64,000 nucleotides of DNA from Cylicocyclus nassatus (lineage: Eukaryota > Nematoda > Chromadorea > Rhabditida > Strongylidae): NCBI GenBank assembly GCA_958299035.1, contig CATQJL010000316.1:38614025-38678024 (forward strand), given 5' to 3'. The position numbers and the translations under genes are program-made. Under the pieces are notes generated by a model. It was given only the letters and a program-made list of their open reading frames with translations, did no database searches and had not been told where the DNA came from. Below, one piece after another: positions 21,195-33,640 of the stretch (its first letter is position 1; every line of letters begins with the position of its first letter).

Positions 21195-24100
21195 TAGATG
21201 GCCCGTCCTATGTGACGTGCGAAGTGCAGAAGATTGCAGAAGATTCAAGTGATTCCGGTTCCTCGCTTCGGTCATGCACGATCTTTTTGATTGTTGTCGG
21301 CGGCTGCGTTTGCGAGTTCCAAGGACAAAAATCGTATTCAGCTGACTTCTCGGCTGGTTCATCTGTTCCACGAACACCTATGCCCATCTCGTCGGAGGTC
21401 TTCCTCGGGGACGTTTGGCTTCGCGAGGAATCCACTTAGATGTTTTTAGTGTCCGTCTGTCGTCTGTTCTTCTCATGATGTGATCGGCCTATCGGTGTTT
21501 CGCTATCGCAACGTAATCCGCTGCGTCACGAAGACGGAACATTTTCTCCAATCCGTACTGCGAAATCCGACAAGATGTTGCTTGTGTCGGGTGATCTTCA
21601 GAGGACTGTGCTCAAGCGCTCTGTGGGTGGTCCGTAGAGCTTTCGACTTGGCTACAGTGTCGGCCCACTCAGCTGCGTAACAGAGCGCCGAAAGAATGGT
21701 GGAGTCGAATGGTGGGCGCGAACAGATCCCGGCATGAGGTCGGCAAATGACAAACTGGAAATCGTTTTGGGGCCAAAAAGCAAAGGGGAAATCGTTTTTG
21801 CGGGGTCCGGGGCGGAGCCCGGAAAAAAATTGGTAGTTCATGCTCGCTACTTATCTTGACATGTTATGTGCCTCAACAGGCGAACACTGGAGTTCGCGCG
21901 CGTCAAACCGCACCGTCGCTAATTGCCGCACGCGCGACGTCGCCCAAGCGATGCTATTTGTAACTGCATACATGACTAGTTCTCAATGTATGTGTAACGA
22001 TATGGCACCAAAATTTGTATGCGAACGGAGAGAGGCTATTGGAAACATAGTATGAAAAGTTATGAAAAACTTATGTGAACGGAACGAGTAATTAGCATTT
22101 TTTCCGAGAATTTCGCAAAACTGGTAAATGAAGATGTGAATTCAAACGGCTCGTTTGGAACGCGCAGATGAACGATATGGTATGAAACTTGGTAAGTACA
22201 TGCACAAGGGCTTGCAGGGCTTAACTGAGGAGTTTCATTGAAAAATTATGTGACTGAAGGTTGTGGCAAACTTTTTTCTGAAAATTTTGCGCTACCAAAG
22301 AAATGGAAAAATGGCTCGCTTGCAACGCAGAGATAACGAAATCGCGCGGGTTTCGGTGTGTATATGCGCAATAGGACTAAGTAATAAAGTATGAAATATT
22401 ATGAAAAACTTATGTGAATGAAGAGCGTGCTTAACTAATTTCCAAATTAGGTCGGCATTTGCCCACCTAATTCCCACCTGAGGTCGGCAAAACTCTCAAT
22501 TCACATAATTTTTTCAGAATTTTTACATAAATCTGTTGTACACCTAAAGTTTACTACATGGTGAAATTTTGGTTCCGAAACTCCTCCTCTTGTCCTTGTT
22601 AGAGCCCAAAATCGCATCAGCAGGCTAGCTTTCTAAGATAGAAAGCGCGCCCCAGTCAATCGATACGCGCGGAAACGGCGTTTCTCATTCCTATGACTGC
22701 GTTTCTTTGATATTTTCTTATTCCTTAATCATTTTTCTTGCTTATTTTTCTTCCTGTTTTCTATTTTGATACAGCTGAGGAATAATTTGAGGAATTTGAG
22801 CAATTTGGGCGCTTTTGAGCGCTTTTAGGCGAAGTGTGGCCGGTAATCTCGTCGCAAAAGCACGAAACGTCATTTTTGGGCTCAAGGGGGTATTCGTAAA
22901 ATTTATTGGGATCAAAGGGGAATTCGTTTTGGAAAACCCCGTTTGTCCATCTCGTGCCGGCCCCTGGGCGCGAAGCTGCGGATCCGTCGTTTGGTCGGTG
23001 GCTTCCTTCATAGGACCGAAAGCGGCTCAGGCTTCTCTTCTTCCCCTGTCAAGTTCTTCTCTTGAATCGTTCTCCATGTTCATCGAACGTCCGAGATACA
23101 TGAAGAAAGATGCTTCATAGCAAGGGTGACTTCCAATTTCACTTCTGCATCTTTGCGAAAAGCGTCTCCTTATTCGATCTTCTTCCCTACTTCGATTAGT
23201 CTCAGCATCGTCTCTGCTTTAGTAATACTGGTCGAAAGAGAACAATATCGTCCGCAAAACGAAGGTTCGACGGAAACCTCCCATCAACTCGTATGCCTCT
23301 CTCGTCTCAACGCAGTGACTTCATCACCCACTGCAAGGCCGCGGTGAACAGCTTCGGCAATGTGTCGCCTTGTCGGACCCGTTTTTCAATGGGGATGGTC
23401 AGGGGACGATAAAATAGTTACATCGTCGTTGTACAGTCCTTATAGCAGTCGGCTAACGTCCTCCCCTCAGCTGGGTCCACTCCTTGATCAACTAGCGCAA
23501 ACAGGATAGCGTTGGTTTCGACGCTGTCAAAGGCTTTCTCATAGTCGACGAAGGTTAGGACGAGAGGCAGTCGATAATCCCAGCAGACTTTTAGACCCTC
23601 TAGACCGTCTGGATGTGGTCCATGCAGCTGAATTTTTTGCGAAATCCAGCTTGTTCTTGTGGTTGGGCTTCAAACAGTGTCCTATATATGCGAGCGAGGA
23701 CAATCTTCGCAAAAGCTGTACAGCACAGTCAGCAGGCATACCGGACGTAGCTCCAGAAATCTCCCGTTCACCCTTTTTGAAGAGAGGGTTTTTGATATTT
23801 CTCACAGGTCGAAAATCTTTTCCTTCTATGGATAAGATGTCAGATGCGCGAGGATCTCGTGTAAATGCATCCTCCAACTTATGGAAACCCGACGAAAAGA
23901 TGGTCTGGTCCTGAAGCCGTAGATGTCTTCATCTTTTGAATCGCTGGGCGAATTTAAGCAGGTAGAATCCTTGGCGGTATTTTTCCAGTGGGAACAAAGG
24001 ACATCGACACGGGTGTTGATGAGCGAAAGAAGTTGGAGTAGAAGTCTTTCGCGATAGATTCCATCTTGAATCGGGAACAACCGGAGTTCTGTCTCCGTTC

Positions 24101-25400
24101 AAATAGTGCACCCAGCTGAGTGATATCCGCAGAGGTCTCTTTGGCACTTTTTAAGACTTCATCCTCCTTGGACTGCTTCCAATTTCTTGACTTCTCTGTA
24201 CTTCGTGAGATTTTCTGCAAAGCTGTTCTGCGACTGGTGTTGGCTATCAGTCGCTCGAGGTGGGCTGCACTCGGATCCTGCCTTAGAAATCTTCTTCTTT
24301 TGAGCGATTCTTTGGTGGTCTTCGAAATGCGTTTTAAGTTCTCCTCAGAAGTCACTGAGATTCGCAATCCTCTCAGAAGCCGATCGTAGTCGTACGTTGG
24401 GTCATTCCGCCAGTCACAACTTGATATAAGCTCTTCCAATTTGTTGCTGCCATAAACGGCTCTCTTCCTTCTCGCGGCACTGTGACAGACTTTCTTTTCC
24501 AGCCTTCGACTGAATTGTATCTTTGCCCGAAGAAGGCGGTGATCGGAACCACTGCAGAAGGATGAAACTACTGAAACAAGCTCGAGCAAGCTCCACCTTC
24601 GGTTGGTGAGATGTGGTCAATCTTCGCATGAGTCGTTCGGGCGATCCTCAAGTTCACCGGCGACTTTCTTTATGAAGATGGATTTACCATGGAAAAGTCG
24701 TGCGGCGGAGAGAAGCCCAACAAGCCGTTTTCGTTTTGGAGGCTATATCCGTACCTCCCAATTCCATATTCCTTTTCTAGTGGCATCCCGACTTCTGCCT
24801 TGCAATCGCACAGAACGAATTTGTAAAAGAACTTATTTCTGCGGACGACCTGCTCCACGTCTTCGTAAAAAGCATCTGGCTCTGAATCATCAGCTGCTGA
24901 TGTTGGCGACTAGCAGTTGATGATGCTGATGGCCTTCCGTCGTGAAGGTGTATCGTAGGATGGCTAGTCATAGTGATAGGGTATCGTGCGAATCAACAAG
25001 ATGGATGATAGGTGGATGGGCGACACAGCCAACGCCTTTAAGGTTTCATGATGGAACCTTCTCACCACGAATGATGAGCTGCCCATCACTCTGTCGCACG
25101 TCCTTTTTTCTGGACTTCGTTTCCTGCAGAGAATGACGTGGTTGACGTGCTCTGCAGAGTTGAGAAGAGCGTGGAGGTCGGCGTTTGTAAAGACTGTCCT
25201 GGCGTTGTAGGTGCAGAGCATGAGGCAGTCTCCATGGCGTGTCTTCCGGCAAACGCGTCGTTTTTTGTCCAGTCCAAAAAGCCCCTGAGGATTCTGACAT
25301 CGTTCTTGCTATCACCTGGTGCCGTAGACAGGATCCGATGCTGGGGTTTTCTTTTTCTTCTTCTAACTGGTAGAGCAATAGTACTTTTCGTCTGCAAGAG
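21195..25400 (-). pseudogene. Degenerate RTE-type retrotransposon, nearly full length, interrupted once
   Basis: Reading the minus strand from about 25,400: leader and endonuclease start (LCTYNARTVFTNADLHALL at about 25,218), the EIDHIL-equivalent zone near 24,600, GSDHRLLRAKIQFS at about 24,540, the linker to 23,950, reverse transcriptase with LVLTFVDYEKAFDSVETNA at about 23,560-23,510 and LRFADDIVLFS (catalytic FADD) at about 23,264-23,230, then the C-terminal ALCYAAEWADT / TTHRALEHSPLK zone to about 21,200. Frequent frameshifts make it non-coding. A 1,242-bp insert at 21,723-22,964 splits the C-terminal domain at LRAH. It is the same family as the 9.6-kb fragment. Confidence 0.88.
21723..22964. 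mobile_element. Mutator-like non-autonomous insert with 10-bp target duplication
   Basis: TGGGCGCGAA directly repeats at 21,713-21,722 and 22,965-22,974. The segment between has diverged inverted termini (CCGGCATGAGGTCGGCAAA versus CCGGCACGAGATGGACAAA on the other strand). The host RTE reading (LRA|H) continues across the two flanks. A 9-10 bp duplication is typical of Mutator-like elements. No transposase frame is seen. A motif matching the left terminus recurs internally at about 22,482. Confidence 0.75.
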
Positions 25401-26257
25401 TAGGCTTACTAGGCCTACTCTTGATTTCTACCGGGCGGTCAATAACCCCGGGTGTAGAAAGGGAACTGCCTAGCGATCAGAAACGCAGATGGCAGAGATT
25501 GGCACGGTACCGGGTAATAATGCATCGGTAAGCTACTGAAATTAAAAGGACCAGGCTTTGAAGCGAGGTTGTGAAGCATCTTACTTCAATATAGGTTACT
25601 ACGTACTAGGTTACTAAACTAGGTTATCATACTATAATATAGGGAAGAACCTGATACTCGAGATCCAAACCTTGGCAGTAAGTTTGATCTGAGTAACTCG
25701 TAGACATTTAGTTCTTCAACCAATGATCGTAAGTGTAACTTTATGGTTTACTCATGTTTGATTCTACAAATCTGATTTCAACAGATCTTGCAAATTCTGA
25801 AAAATCTGCTGATCATTTCCTGCTTTAATAGAAAAAGAACAAGAGTTTACCGTCTCTTTTTGCTAAGACAGGTTCCATGGACACAAGCAGAAAAAAAAGT
25901 TTCTTTCGATTGCTAACATCTTATCATATACGCTAAAGCTGTGAAACATTGCAAACAAACAAATGAAAGAATACATACGGGTTGAAACTAGGGTCAAGCT
26001 GTGATGCCACTGTCACAACGGGAGGTCGTAGAGGGGCACCTACTGTGGAAGTGGGGGGGGGGGAAGAGGGGTAGTTTGGCCAAAAAGCCGTAAGATTGGA
26101 AGGAATTCGAATAGCGATAACTATTACAATGTTCTTTGCAATAAGTTCATAGAATGCTGTGTACTAATTATGAATTGGAAAATGAACAACATTTCTTGTA
26201 AAACATTTGTAAATGTAGAAACCGGCTTCATTTGTGGCATTTCTGAAAGATTATGAC
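25401..26257. other. Unassigned sequence upstream of the RTE copy
   Basis: No gene recognised. There is a G-run at 26,052-26,062. Confidence 0.4.
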
Positions 26258-26260
26258 TTA

Positions 26261-26951
26261 GGTCAGCGTGCACTAATATCCCTGCCGGGGAGGGGATCGC
26301 AGCTTGAAAGAAAGCTTCATATCCTGAAGGTCCTGATATCTAAAGTTCACTACAACCTATCCATAGGTTTCTCACCACTCACTATAAACATAATGAAAAG
26401 GGACGACAAGCTGTACAATCCGCATTTTCAGCTTCTTGTACGATCTAATGATTCCCAGCTGCCGATCGTACTTTCTTCAAAGTCAGTTTTTTTCTTCGAA
26501 ATAAACGAAAACTTTCCAAAGTTGTATTGTTCGTCTAATCCAACAGTGCTAAACATATTGCTGATAAAAGCAAATGAGTTTTCGAAATATCGAATTTTTT
26601 CAACAAACCAGCTATCGACTTTTGGTTCATGTAAACATGTCACCAGTACATCATTTGTTCTTATCAGCAACATGCTTAGCACTATTGTGATAGATAATCA
26701 GTACAACATAAGGAAGTTTTTGTTAATTCAATGGAAGAAAATGGATCATACAAAAAGCTGGAAAATGCGGCTTTCTCAGCATTCCGCTCCTGTCCGATAT
26801 GTTCATAGTGAAAGATGGTAGACATACTTACGGGTAGGTAGACAGCGTGAAATCCAGATATCTGGAGCTTCAGGATACGAATCTTTCTTTTGAGTTGCGA
26901 TCCCCTCCCCGGAGGTCCCCTCCCCGGTGGAGATGTCAATGCAAGCGACCC
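26261..26951. mobile_element. PIF/Harbinger-like fold-back MITE with TTA target
   Basis: TTA at 26,258-26,260 and 26,952-26,954 flank inverted ends (GGTCAGCGTGCA versus GGGTCGCTTGCA). Both subterminal regions contain the CCGGGGAGGGGATCGCA block, duplicated once at the right end. The interior also pairs (ATTGCTGATAAAAGCAAATG / TCAGCAACATGC zone). A 195-codon frame (26,234-26,821) crosses nearly the whole palindrome but resembles nothing and is probably a by-product. Confidence 0.7.
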
Positions 26952-26954
26952 TTA

Positions 26955-28365
26955 GTTTACTTTTTTTACTTTGGCTTAGCTTTCTTCTCCCTGAAAATAA
27001 TGGTGTCGCAGACGGGGATCAAGCGTGCTGGCCTCAAGTATGACTAAGGTTAAAAAACTTTCAAAAGCTCAGTTACTACCGTAGGCATGTATGCGGGATA
27101 ATAATGTGAAATGTACCGAATGGCCTAAAAATCTTGCTTCCAAAGCATTGAAGTCTCACACACTCGACATAAGCGAACATCTCTGTCAAAGATGACCATC
27201 AGTAATTTTATATTCTTTTTACAATATTTTTTTAATGGGCTATATTTAGTTGTACTTTGAAGATACTCTGCCACATTTGTGCAAAGTCTGGTCTTGTATA
27301 CGTTTATGTTTGCGTAATTTACACTTTTTCGCTCATCCTTACATTCTTCTTCTCGTAGCTTCGACCTCATCTTTGTTCTTGGTCTTTGCTATTATTGAAA
27401 CTTTCTTGGGAACTACTGACGAGACGCACCAAGGAAGTTGCACTACCGGTGTAGTTCTAAGCCCCGAAACAGGATACTATAAAAAACATGCAAAAAACAT
27501 TGAATTTCTTGTGTTCCTATTTAGTTTTAACATTTCTGTCAAATCGCCTTTTATCACAAAAACACAAAATCTGTCTTATTGGTTCGCGACTATGAATTAT
27601 GAAATTTTATGTATGGCAACAAAAGAGAACCAAAGGGATCGTCTGGACTGCATCTAAATTTTTTCGGAGTTATATAAGCCTGCTCTTCAATTTTGCTGTA
27701 TTACGACACCATCCTCCTACTTTCTGTCCTAAAATTTCGTTGCGTTATTAGTGAGTTACAAAATTTTGAGCTCAGAAATCCTGGTTCTCTGTCATGATCG
27801 CATCTAAATTTGCTAGGGTCACATCTGGACTTTTCACTACTCTTAATTGGCTACAACTTTTATTTCCAAATGTTGGACATTCTACTACACAATCTACTCA
27901 TTGCTGACTCTCAGCCACTTCCTGACTTTAGTTATGAATTTTAAAAGTGCGGTGCTCGCTATTTTGATAGGGCTCTGGAGGGCGCTGAAATGTTTTTTCT
28001 TGCAGGAGTGCAAAAGTGGCAATTTAGTTTCTCAGTCGCACACTCTTCAAACTCTATAAGTAGCGTTTTTCTCTCCGCAACTAGTGTGGCACATGGGGAT
28101 CGAAAAACCAGGACTGTCATTGTAGCCTAGAGCGTTCTTATCTACAGAACCATAATGAATGCCTTTCAGAATCACCAGTTACAGTCACTCAAACATGGAT
28201 GAGTTGCGCCAACACTCATAAAAAGACATTCTTACTTGCCTCTGGAAGGAAAATTATCGTCAAATAATCAGTTATGTCGGCTAAAGTGAAATCCTTTATG
28301 TTTTTGAATTTTTTCTAATCGTTACCGTTTCCCGTTCAATCAACGTTTGGCAAGTTACAATTCAA
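26955..28365. other. Unassigned; one hydrophobic open frame
   Basis: A 135-codon plus frame at 27,250-27,657 includes a hydrophobic stretch (PYILLLVASTSSLFLVFAII) that could be a membrane segment, but there is no supporting homology or splice structure. Nothing else recognised. Confidence 0.35.
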
Positions 28366-29361
28366 ATGTTAGTATCACCTGTATCCCCGTTGATCATCGC
28401 GTTGCACGAGCGGGTACCCGTGATGCCTCTATTCGTTCCTATCTCGGGCGATCCAAGTGTTTTCTTATCGCACAGAAACACGTGGAACGCTCTGAAGGAC
28501 TTCTTCAAAGGATTTCGTGATCATATCTGGCCTCGTGTCGGCGGTGTTCCTCGATCGCGTTTGACGTCCAATGGTATCCAATCTGTTACAGCTCTCGTCC
28601 AGCGGTTGTCGTCGAGACGCAGCCAGCCCATCTTATCTTGTTCTTTTGGCGTATGCGGCAGCGTCCCTAATCTTCGATGTTGACATAGGGTAGAACTTTG
28701 TATTCTTTGCCTCACTTGCGTGAGTCAGTCTACTTCTAGCATCACTCTCTCAGCACCACGTTTGATGACGCTAACCGCGTGTTCATCCTGCTCCTCGTTG
28801 TCCATGTTTCTGAAGCGTACGTTAAAAACAGGAAGAATCTTCGAGTTGAAAAGGTGAATGCGGTGTCGGATGTTCTTGGTCTTCTTCACTACTTCTTCAT
28901 TTGTTTTGTATGCTCCTGCTCCCCATGCTACACATTTGCTCCTGCTCAGTTCCGGGGCTAGATCGTTCATCATATTGAGTTCGCGATCTAGGTAGATGTA
29001 GCTTGAGCATTCGATGATGTTCACCCCGTTAAGCATAAAAAGAATATCAAGCACTTTTTCGTTCCTCATGAACATCATCTTCATTAGGTTCAGCCGTAGA
29101 CCGACATTTTCACACATTTCGTCAAACTGGGCCAGCATTTGTTCGCCTGCTTGATGCTTGGTGTTATCAATACCATGTCATCAGCAAAGCGAAGGTGGTG
29201 TATTGCCGGCCGTCGACTTTAACTCCCATGTTGTCCCATTCCAATTTACGCATGACTTCTCCAGAGCGGCAATAGTTTCGGCGATATAGTATAGCATGGT
29301 GTTATAGAATGGTGTGATGCTGGTTGTGATGTCGTTACACAGCTCACGAGTTATCTTGATA

Positions 29362-30067
29362 CCAGTGCGTCACCTCTGCTTCGCAGAGGTTCGCACTGGC
29401 TCCACTATCTATGTGCCTTATTCATTCTCGTAAAATCGTGGCAGTGGAACTCACCGCACTATGCCGACTACCACGAATAAAATGTTAACAACCACTCATT
29501 TAGAAAATCTTTTCACGTGAGATCGGTGATTTCGAGTGGATGAAACTTTTCGCAGGAAGACAAACGCAAATTTGAATAGGTTTTTGGGTTTGTCGATGAC
29601 TTGGTAGTCGCCATAGAGGTAATAGTAACCGTGAGCTATATCTCTGTGCGAAAATCTTCTCAAACGCTTAGCTAGAACCTTGGCAAATTGACCATGTGCA
29701 CAACCAATTCGTTATGGCGCCGTTTTCGTTATGTAGTAAACTTTCGACCACTTTTCTGGCTAAACTCCATCGCTTGCACATTTGCTTACCAAACTCATCC
29801 ACGACTCTGCAAAAAGTGGTGATACGGACCGACTTTTGCGGTACAGAAGCCAGGTGGACCCGTTTGGCGCGCAAATTCTGAGGGATCCACTCAACGAATC
29901 TACTCGTGCTTTTGCATGTTGGACTTCCACGAAGGTAGCATGCGCTATACAAAATTTGGGCTTAGAACGTTGGCTGGAACACGCTCCACGAATTTCGTAA
30001 CAGACAGACACACACACACACACACAAAGTCACGTAAACATCCTTAGCCCGTTATTATAAGTCATGA
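29362..30067 (-). mobile_element. Non-autonomous Helitron, copy 1 (706 bp)
   Basis: Minus strand: starts TCATGACTTATAATAACGGG and ends CCTCTGCGAAGCAGAGG plus TGACGCACTGG, giving a 5' TC, a 3' palindrome about 11 nt before the end, and a CTRR-type CTGG terminus. It sits between an A and a T of the RTE (CAATA|...|TATCAAG). Removal gives CAATATATCAAG, restoring QYIKITREL in frame. No target duplication is made. Copy 2 spans 40,212-44,969. Confidence 0.92.
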
Positions 30068-30454
30068 TATTGAGTAAGGATACCTTAATTGCTCAAGGCA
30101 TTGATGACAGCTTCAGTCTCAACCGAGTCAAAGGCCTTCTTCAAGTCGATGAAGGTGACAGAGAGCAGCTACTTATACTCTCGCAACAATTCAATGAGCC
30201 TTGACACCGTATGTATGTGACCTATCGTGCTGGATCCTCTTCGAAACCAGCCTGCTCGCATGGTTGTCCTTCGTCTAACTCTCTTCCGATTCTATTGAGA
30301 ATAACTAGCGTGAAAAGTTTGTAGATTCTTGTACAGCAACACGGTCTTGCTCTTCCATTGTTTTGAAACCTTGCCTTTCGTCAGGTACCGCGTGAGAGCC
30401 TTGCCAAGGTCTTGATGAGAACTGGCGAAAGATTCTTCAGATGCTCTGGCTTAA

Positions 30455-30860
30455 AGGCAGTGGCTCGGCAAATCTCATCCTAGTCAAATTCCCGCTTACC
30501 TAGGGGTATTCAATACGCTGATCTCGAAAACCCACTTTTGAAAGCTTGAAAACGGCGAAAATAAGCGCTTTCTAATGCCCTTCCCTTTGGAACTGGACGA
30601 GTGGAGCAAGGCCGATGACGCTAAATCGTTGCAGGACCCAATGGTTATAGCGTTGCGGCGGGCAGCCTCCAATGGTGAGAAGGAAATTGCCAACTCGTCC
30701 AGATGCGTGTAAGATTGGCCTGCGCGTGTAAGTTTGAGAGCGATTTTTTCGGCAGGGAAAGCATGCTGTGCAACCGGGATTGCACTGTTTTTATACTTGG
30801 GCGATAAGGAACCTACCGCGTTAAAATCCGGAGTTGTTGGATTTTGCCGATCCACTGCCT
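30455..30860. mobile_element. TTAA-flanked element, piggyBac-type target (406 bp)
   Basis: TTAA at 30,451-30,454 and 30,861-30,864 flank inverted ends AGGCAGTGGCTCGGCAAA and AGGCAGTGGATCGGCAAA. With one TTAA left the RTE reads DSIKPEHLKNL in frame. A TTAA target suggests piggyBac-like integration, though the termini lack the common CCC start. A 119-codon open frame inside has no recognised family. Confidence 0.85.
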
Positions 30861-31612
30861 TTAATGCTGTCAGGACCGGGTACTGTACGGTTCTTCATCG
30901 ACATGATAGCACGACGAATCTCGGAAGGAAGAACAGACGGTGCGACATACTCGTCCTCCTTGAGATGGCATGGTGGAAGGTGGACGTGGCTCGCAAAAAG
31001 ATCCGAGTAGAAGTCGTGGATGACCTTCTCCATTGATCTTCGGGAAGCAGTTATGGTTCCGTCAGGACGACGAAGTGCGGTCATCTTTGTCTTGAAGTTG
31101 ACGAAGCTTCGGCGGGCGTTGCGTATACTTCTTCCAGCCTCCGCGGCGTCAACCATCACTGCTACTTTTCTCTCCTTAAGGTCTTCTTTTATCGCTTCTC
31201 TGCATCGCTTCGCAAGCTCGGACGTCAGTCGGTAGTTGCCTGTGGCTCGTGCGCGTCCACGTTGGCGTATCAGCTCCAAAGTCCCCGTGGTGAGACGCCT
31301 TCTCGTACTTCTTAGACTCTGAGCTTCCTTGGCACAACCGTGGAGATGTTGTACGAACCGTTCGTATTCTTCGTCGATGTTGTCCATCACGGTATCTCGC
31401 CATGAGCCGGATATCGAAGAAAACAGATCCCAGTTGGTGGTATTCATGGGACGATGTTTCCTGAACTTGATGGCTCTCTCTCTATTCCGCTAAAATGAGA
31501 ACTTGGCGCGTAGGAGGCAATGGTCTGATCCCGTGTATAACTTCGGAGCAATAGCGACGTCCGTCAGGCAGTACGTTCTGTTAACGATGATGTGGTCAAT
31601 CTCGTCATGGTA

Positions 31613-32463
31613 AAGGATATTCGTTGACGACTGCCCCGACTCGTGCAATTACACCATCGTGGGCGCGCCTTTTTGGAGCCTTTCCAGCCTGGAAGTATGC
31701 TGCGGCGTGCGGGGACTTGGTAGCTCGCAGCATCCCTGTCCTTTAACCTCGCCAAGCATTTCTCATCGTTTTTTCTTTTTTTTTGCATTTCAGGCAGTTA
31801 CTGTTTCTAATGTCTACGTGAGCCTATCGCGAAGCAAAGTTGAGAAGAAGAATGAGCTTTTTTCGTAGTTCCAGTGGTGGGATCATGGTTATGATTGAAA
31901 TTGCATGTTTTTGTCAATGTTTTGTAAGGATTTGGCATATTTCTTAGGACAGACCACTGAAGTGGTTACATCAGCATTCCTACATCAGGAACGCCGTGTA
32001 GGAATGCTGAAATAAACATCCGAGTGATCTCACTCACGATGAATGCATGATAGCCACCACTGCTTTTGAACAAAACACACTCTTTCACCTAATTTTGCCC
32101 GGGGTGTTAATTACAATCTTGAAAATGAGTTTTTGTAGGTAGAAAGGGAGAGAAATAGAGGAAATGTGCCTAAACTGTTTTTTTTGCTTACCTTTCAGTA
32201 TTCATCAAAGGAGGAGGTAGGATATTTGATCATCAAGTAAACCTAAGAGAAAAGAAAAAAACGAATGGCTGCCTAAAATGTTGAAACTAAGAAGAATAAC
32301 AATGCAAAATGCTTAAATCGACAAAAGAGGTTAAAGGACGATGTTGCTTCGAGCTAATAAGTCCCCGCGCGCTGCACGTACTGTCAAGCTGGAATGGCTT
32401 CAAAAATGCACGCCCACGGTGGTGTAATTGCACAAGTCGGGGCAGTCGTGGACGAATATCCTT
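31613..32463. mobile_element. TA-flanked palindromic element (851 bp) in the RTE endonuclease
   Basis: Inverted ends AAGGATATTCGT... pair over more than 120 bp, including ACTGCCCCGACT and GTGCAATTACACCA. TA is at 31,611-31,612 and 32,464-32,465. After removal of one TA the RTE reads GEYHDEIDHIIVN. It has no transposase. Tc1/mariner-type by target. Confidence 0.88.
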
Positions 32464-32995
32464 TACTCTCCAACAGGCGACTCCCAAGTCCAGAGTTGGG
32501 AAGGAGGCTTTTGGAACTGCGAGTTTTCATAGATAGTTCTCGTTGTCATGATAAACTCACACAGTCTCTCCCCTTCTTCGTTCCACTGTAAACCATGAGT
32601 TCCAATGTAAAGTTTCGTAGTCGACCTTCTAACTCCGATCTTCGCGTTGAAGTCACCGACAATGACCTTGTAGGTGTGATTTCTCTATAGAACTTTTGCA
32701 AGTCCATAAAAATGCCTGAGTTCGTCCTCGTCGTAGGTGGATGTTGGGGCGTACGCAATGAAGACGGCCAAGGTAGGGATTGATCCACATCTTGATGTTC
32801 GCAAACGTCCGATTCGGGTTGTGACTTGTTCGAAAGAGTCGATGTTCATGTTGCTTGCATCATGAGGGCTTCGATTAATGCGTCCGATGGCAGCGTCTTT
32901 GCGTTATAACTACGGATCGTCATCATTGTCCGTCTCGTTTTCGGCAGCCTAGATCGCCTTCAAAACCTTGTACCCACTGCGCTGCCTCTTGCTAA

Positions 32996-33640
32996 TGGCT
33001 CTTCCAAGATTGAAGGAGCTTTCCATATTTTCACTGTATCCAACAATTATTACTCAGAAAACCCACGAAAAGATTTCATTGCAATCATGTTGTGAATACC
33101 GGTTATAAGCCAAAATGCTAGCTAAGGTAGATTTCAACCCCAAGGGTTAGTTGATGTAAAGAAGCATCCTTGTTTTGATAACCCGCATAGAATCAACGAC
33201 ATCGGTCCATTATTTTATGGTCTGCATCTCGGTCAGTGTAAGACCTTAGCGGAAATAAATAGAAGAAGGTTAAGGATCAAGAGATTGCCTCGCAGCCTAC
33301 GTGGCGCGGTTTTTCACGCTAGGGGAAAGAATTTGAATAGTGAGGGGGAGAGTTTTTCTCACTGCGTAAAAGAACCCAGGATCAAGTCAAAGCAAAAAGA
33401 GGGAAGATTCGAAAACCAAAAAGAATCAACGCGGTCTTCTTTGGCCCCAAAAATCGCAAGTTGTGGTAGCAAGCATAGACGCAAGATGTGAACATCGTGG
33501 TCAACCTAAATCAAAGTTGACAACGACAGTTCCGTGGATTTGCATCTTTTGCATTCCCTTCGGCGGTAAGAACAGTCCTCTCCAGCATGCCTGGCACAGC
33601 AAAGAAAACAACCTCCTCGTATCGCATTCACTTGCATCTT
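32996..33640. other. Unassigned
   Basis: Nothing recognised apart from short frames at 33,285-33,491. Confidence 0.35.

Larger units (their letters stand above)
28366..32995 (-). pseudogene. RTE-type retrotransposon of a second family, triply interrupted
   Basis: Minus-strand order: 5' zone and endonuclease (SFEQVTTRIGRLR near 32,840; IAYAPTSTYDEDEL near 32,750; VIVGDFNAKI near 32,660; EIDHIIVNRTYCLTDVAIAP near 31,600-31,550; YTGSDHCLLRAKFSF), linker (INWDLFSSISGSWRDTV..., TVPGPDSIK near 30,870), reverse transcriptase (VTFIDLKKAFDSVETEAVIN at about 30,155-30,095; LRFADDMV at about 29,200-29,174), and the C-terminal domain to a stop near 28,368. Frameshifts and stops are present. It is interrupted by three elements at 29,362-30,067, 30,455-30,860 and 31,613-32,463. 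Across each insertion the protein frame resumes exactly. It differs in sequence from the 21-25 kb family. Confidence 0.9.

Noticed and set aside
26428..26682. 84-codon minus frame in the TTA-flanked fold-back
   Set aside because: Mirror of the plus-strand frame in the other arm; produced by the palindrome.
29995..30035. Possible CRISPR-like or regulatory array around (AC)n
   Set aside because: Simple dinucleotide repeat within the Helitron; no spacer structure. No CRISPR arrays are expected or seen in this nuclear genome.
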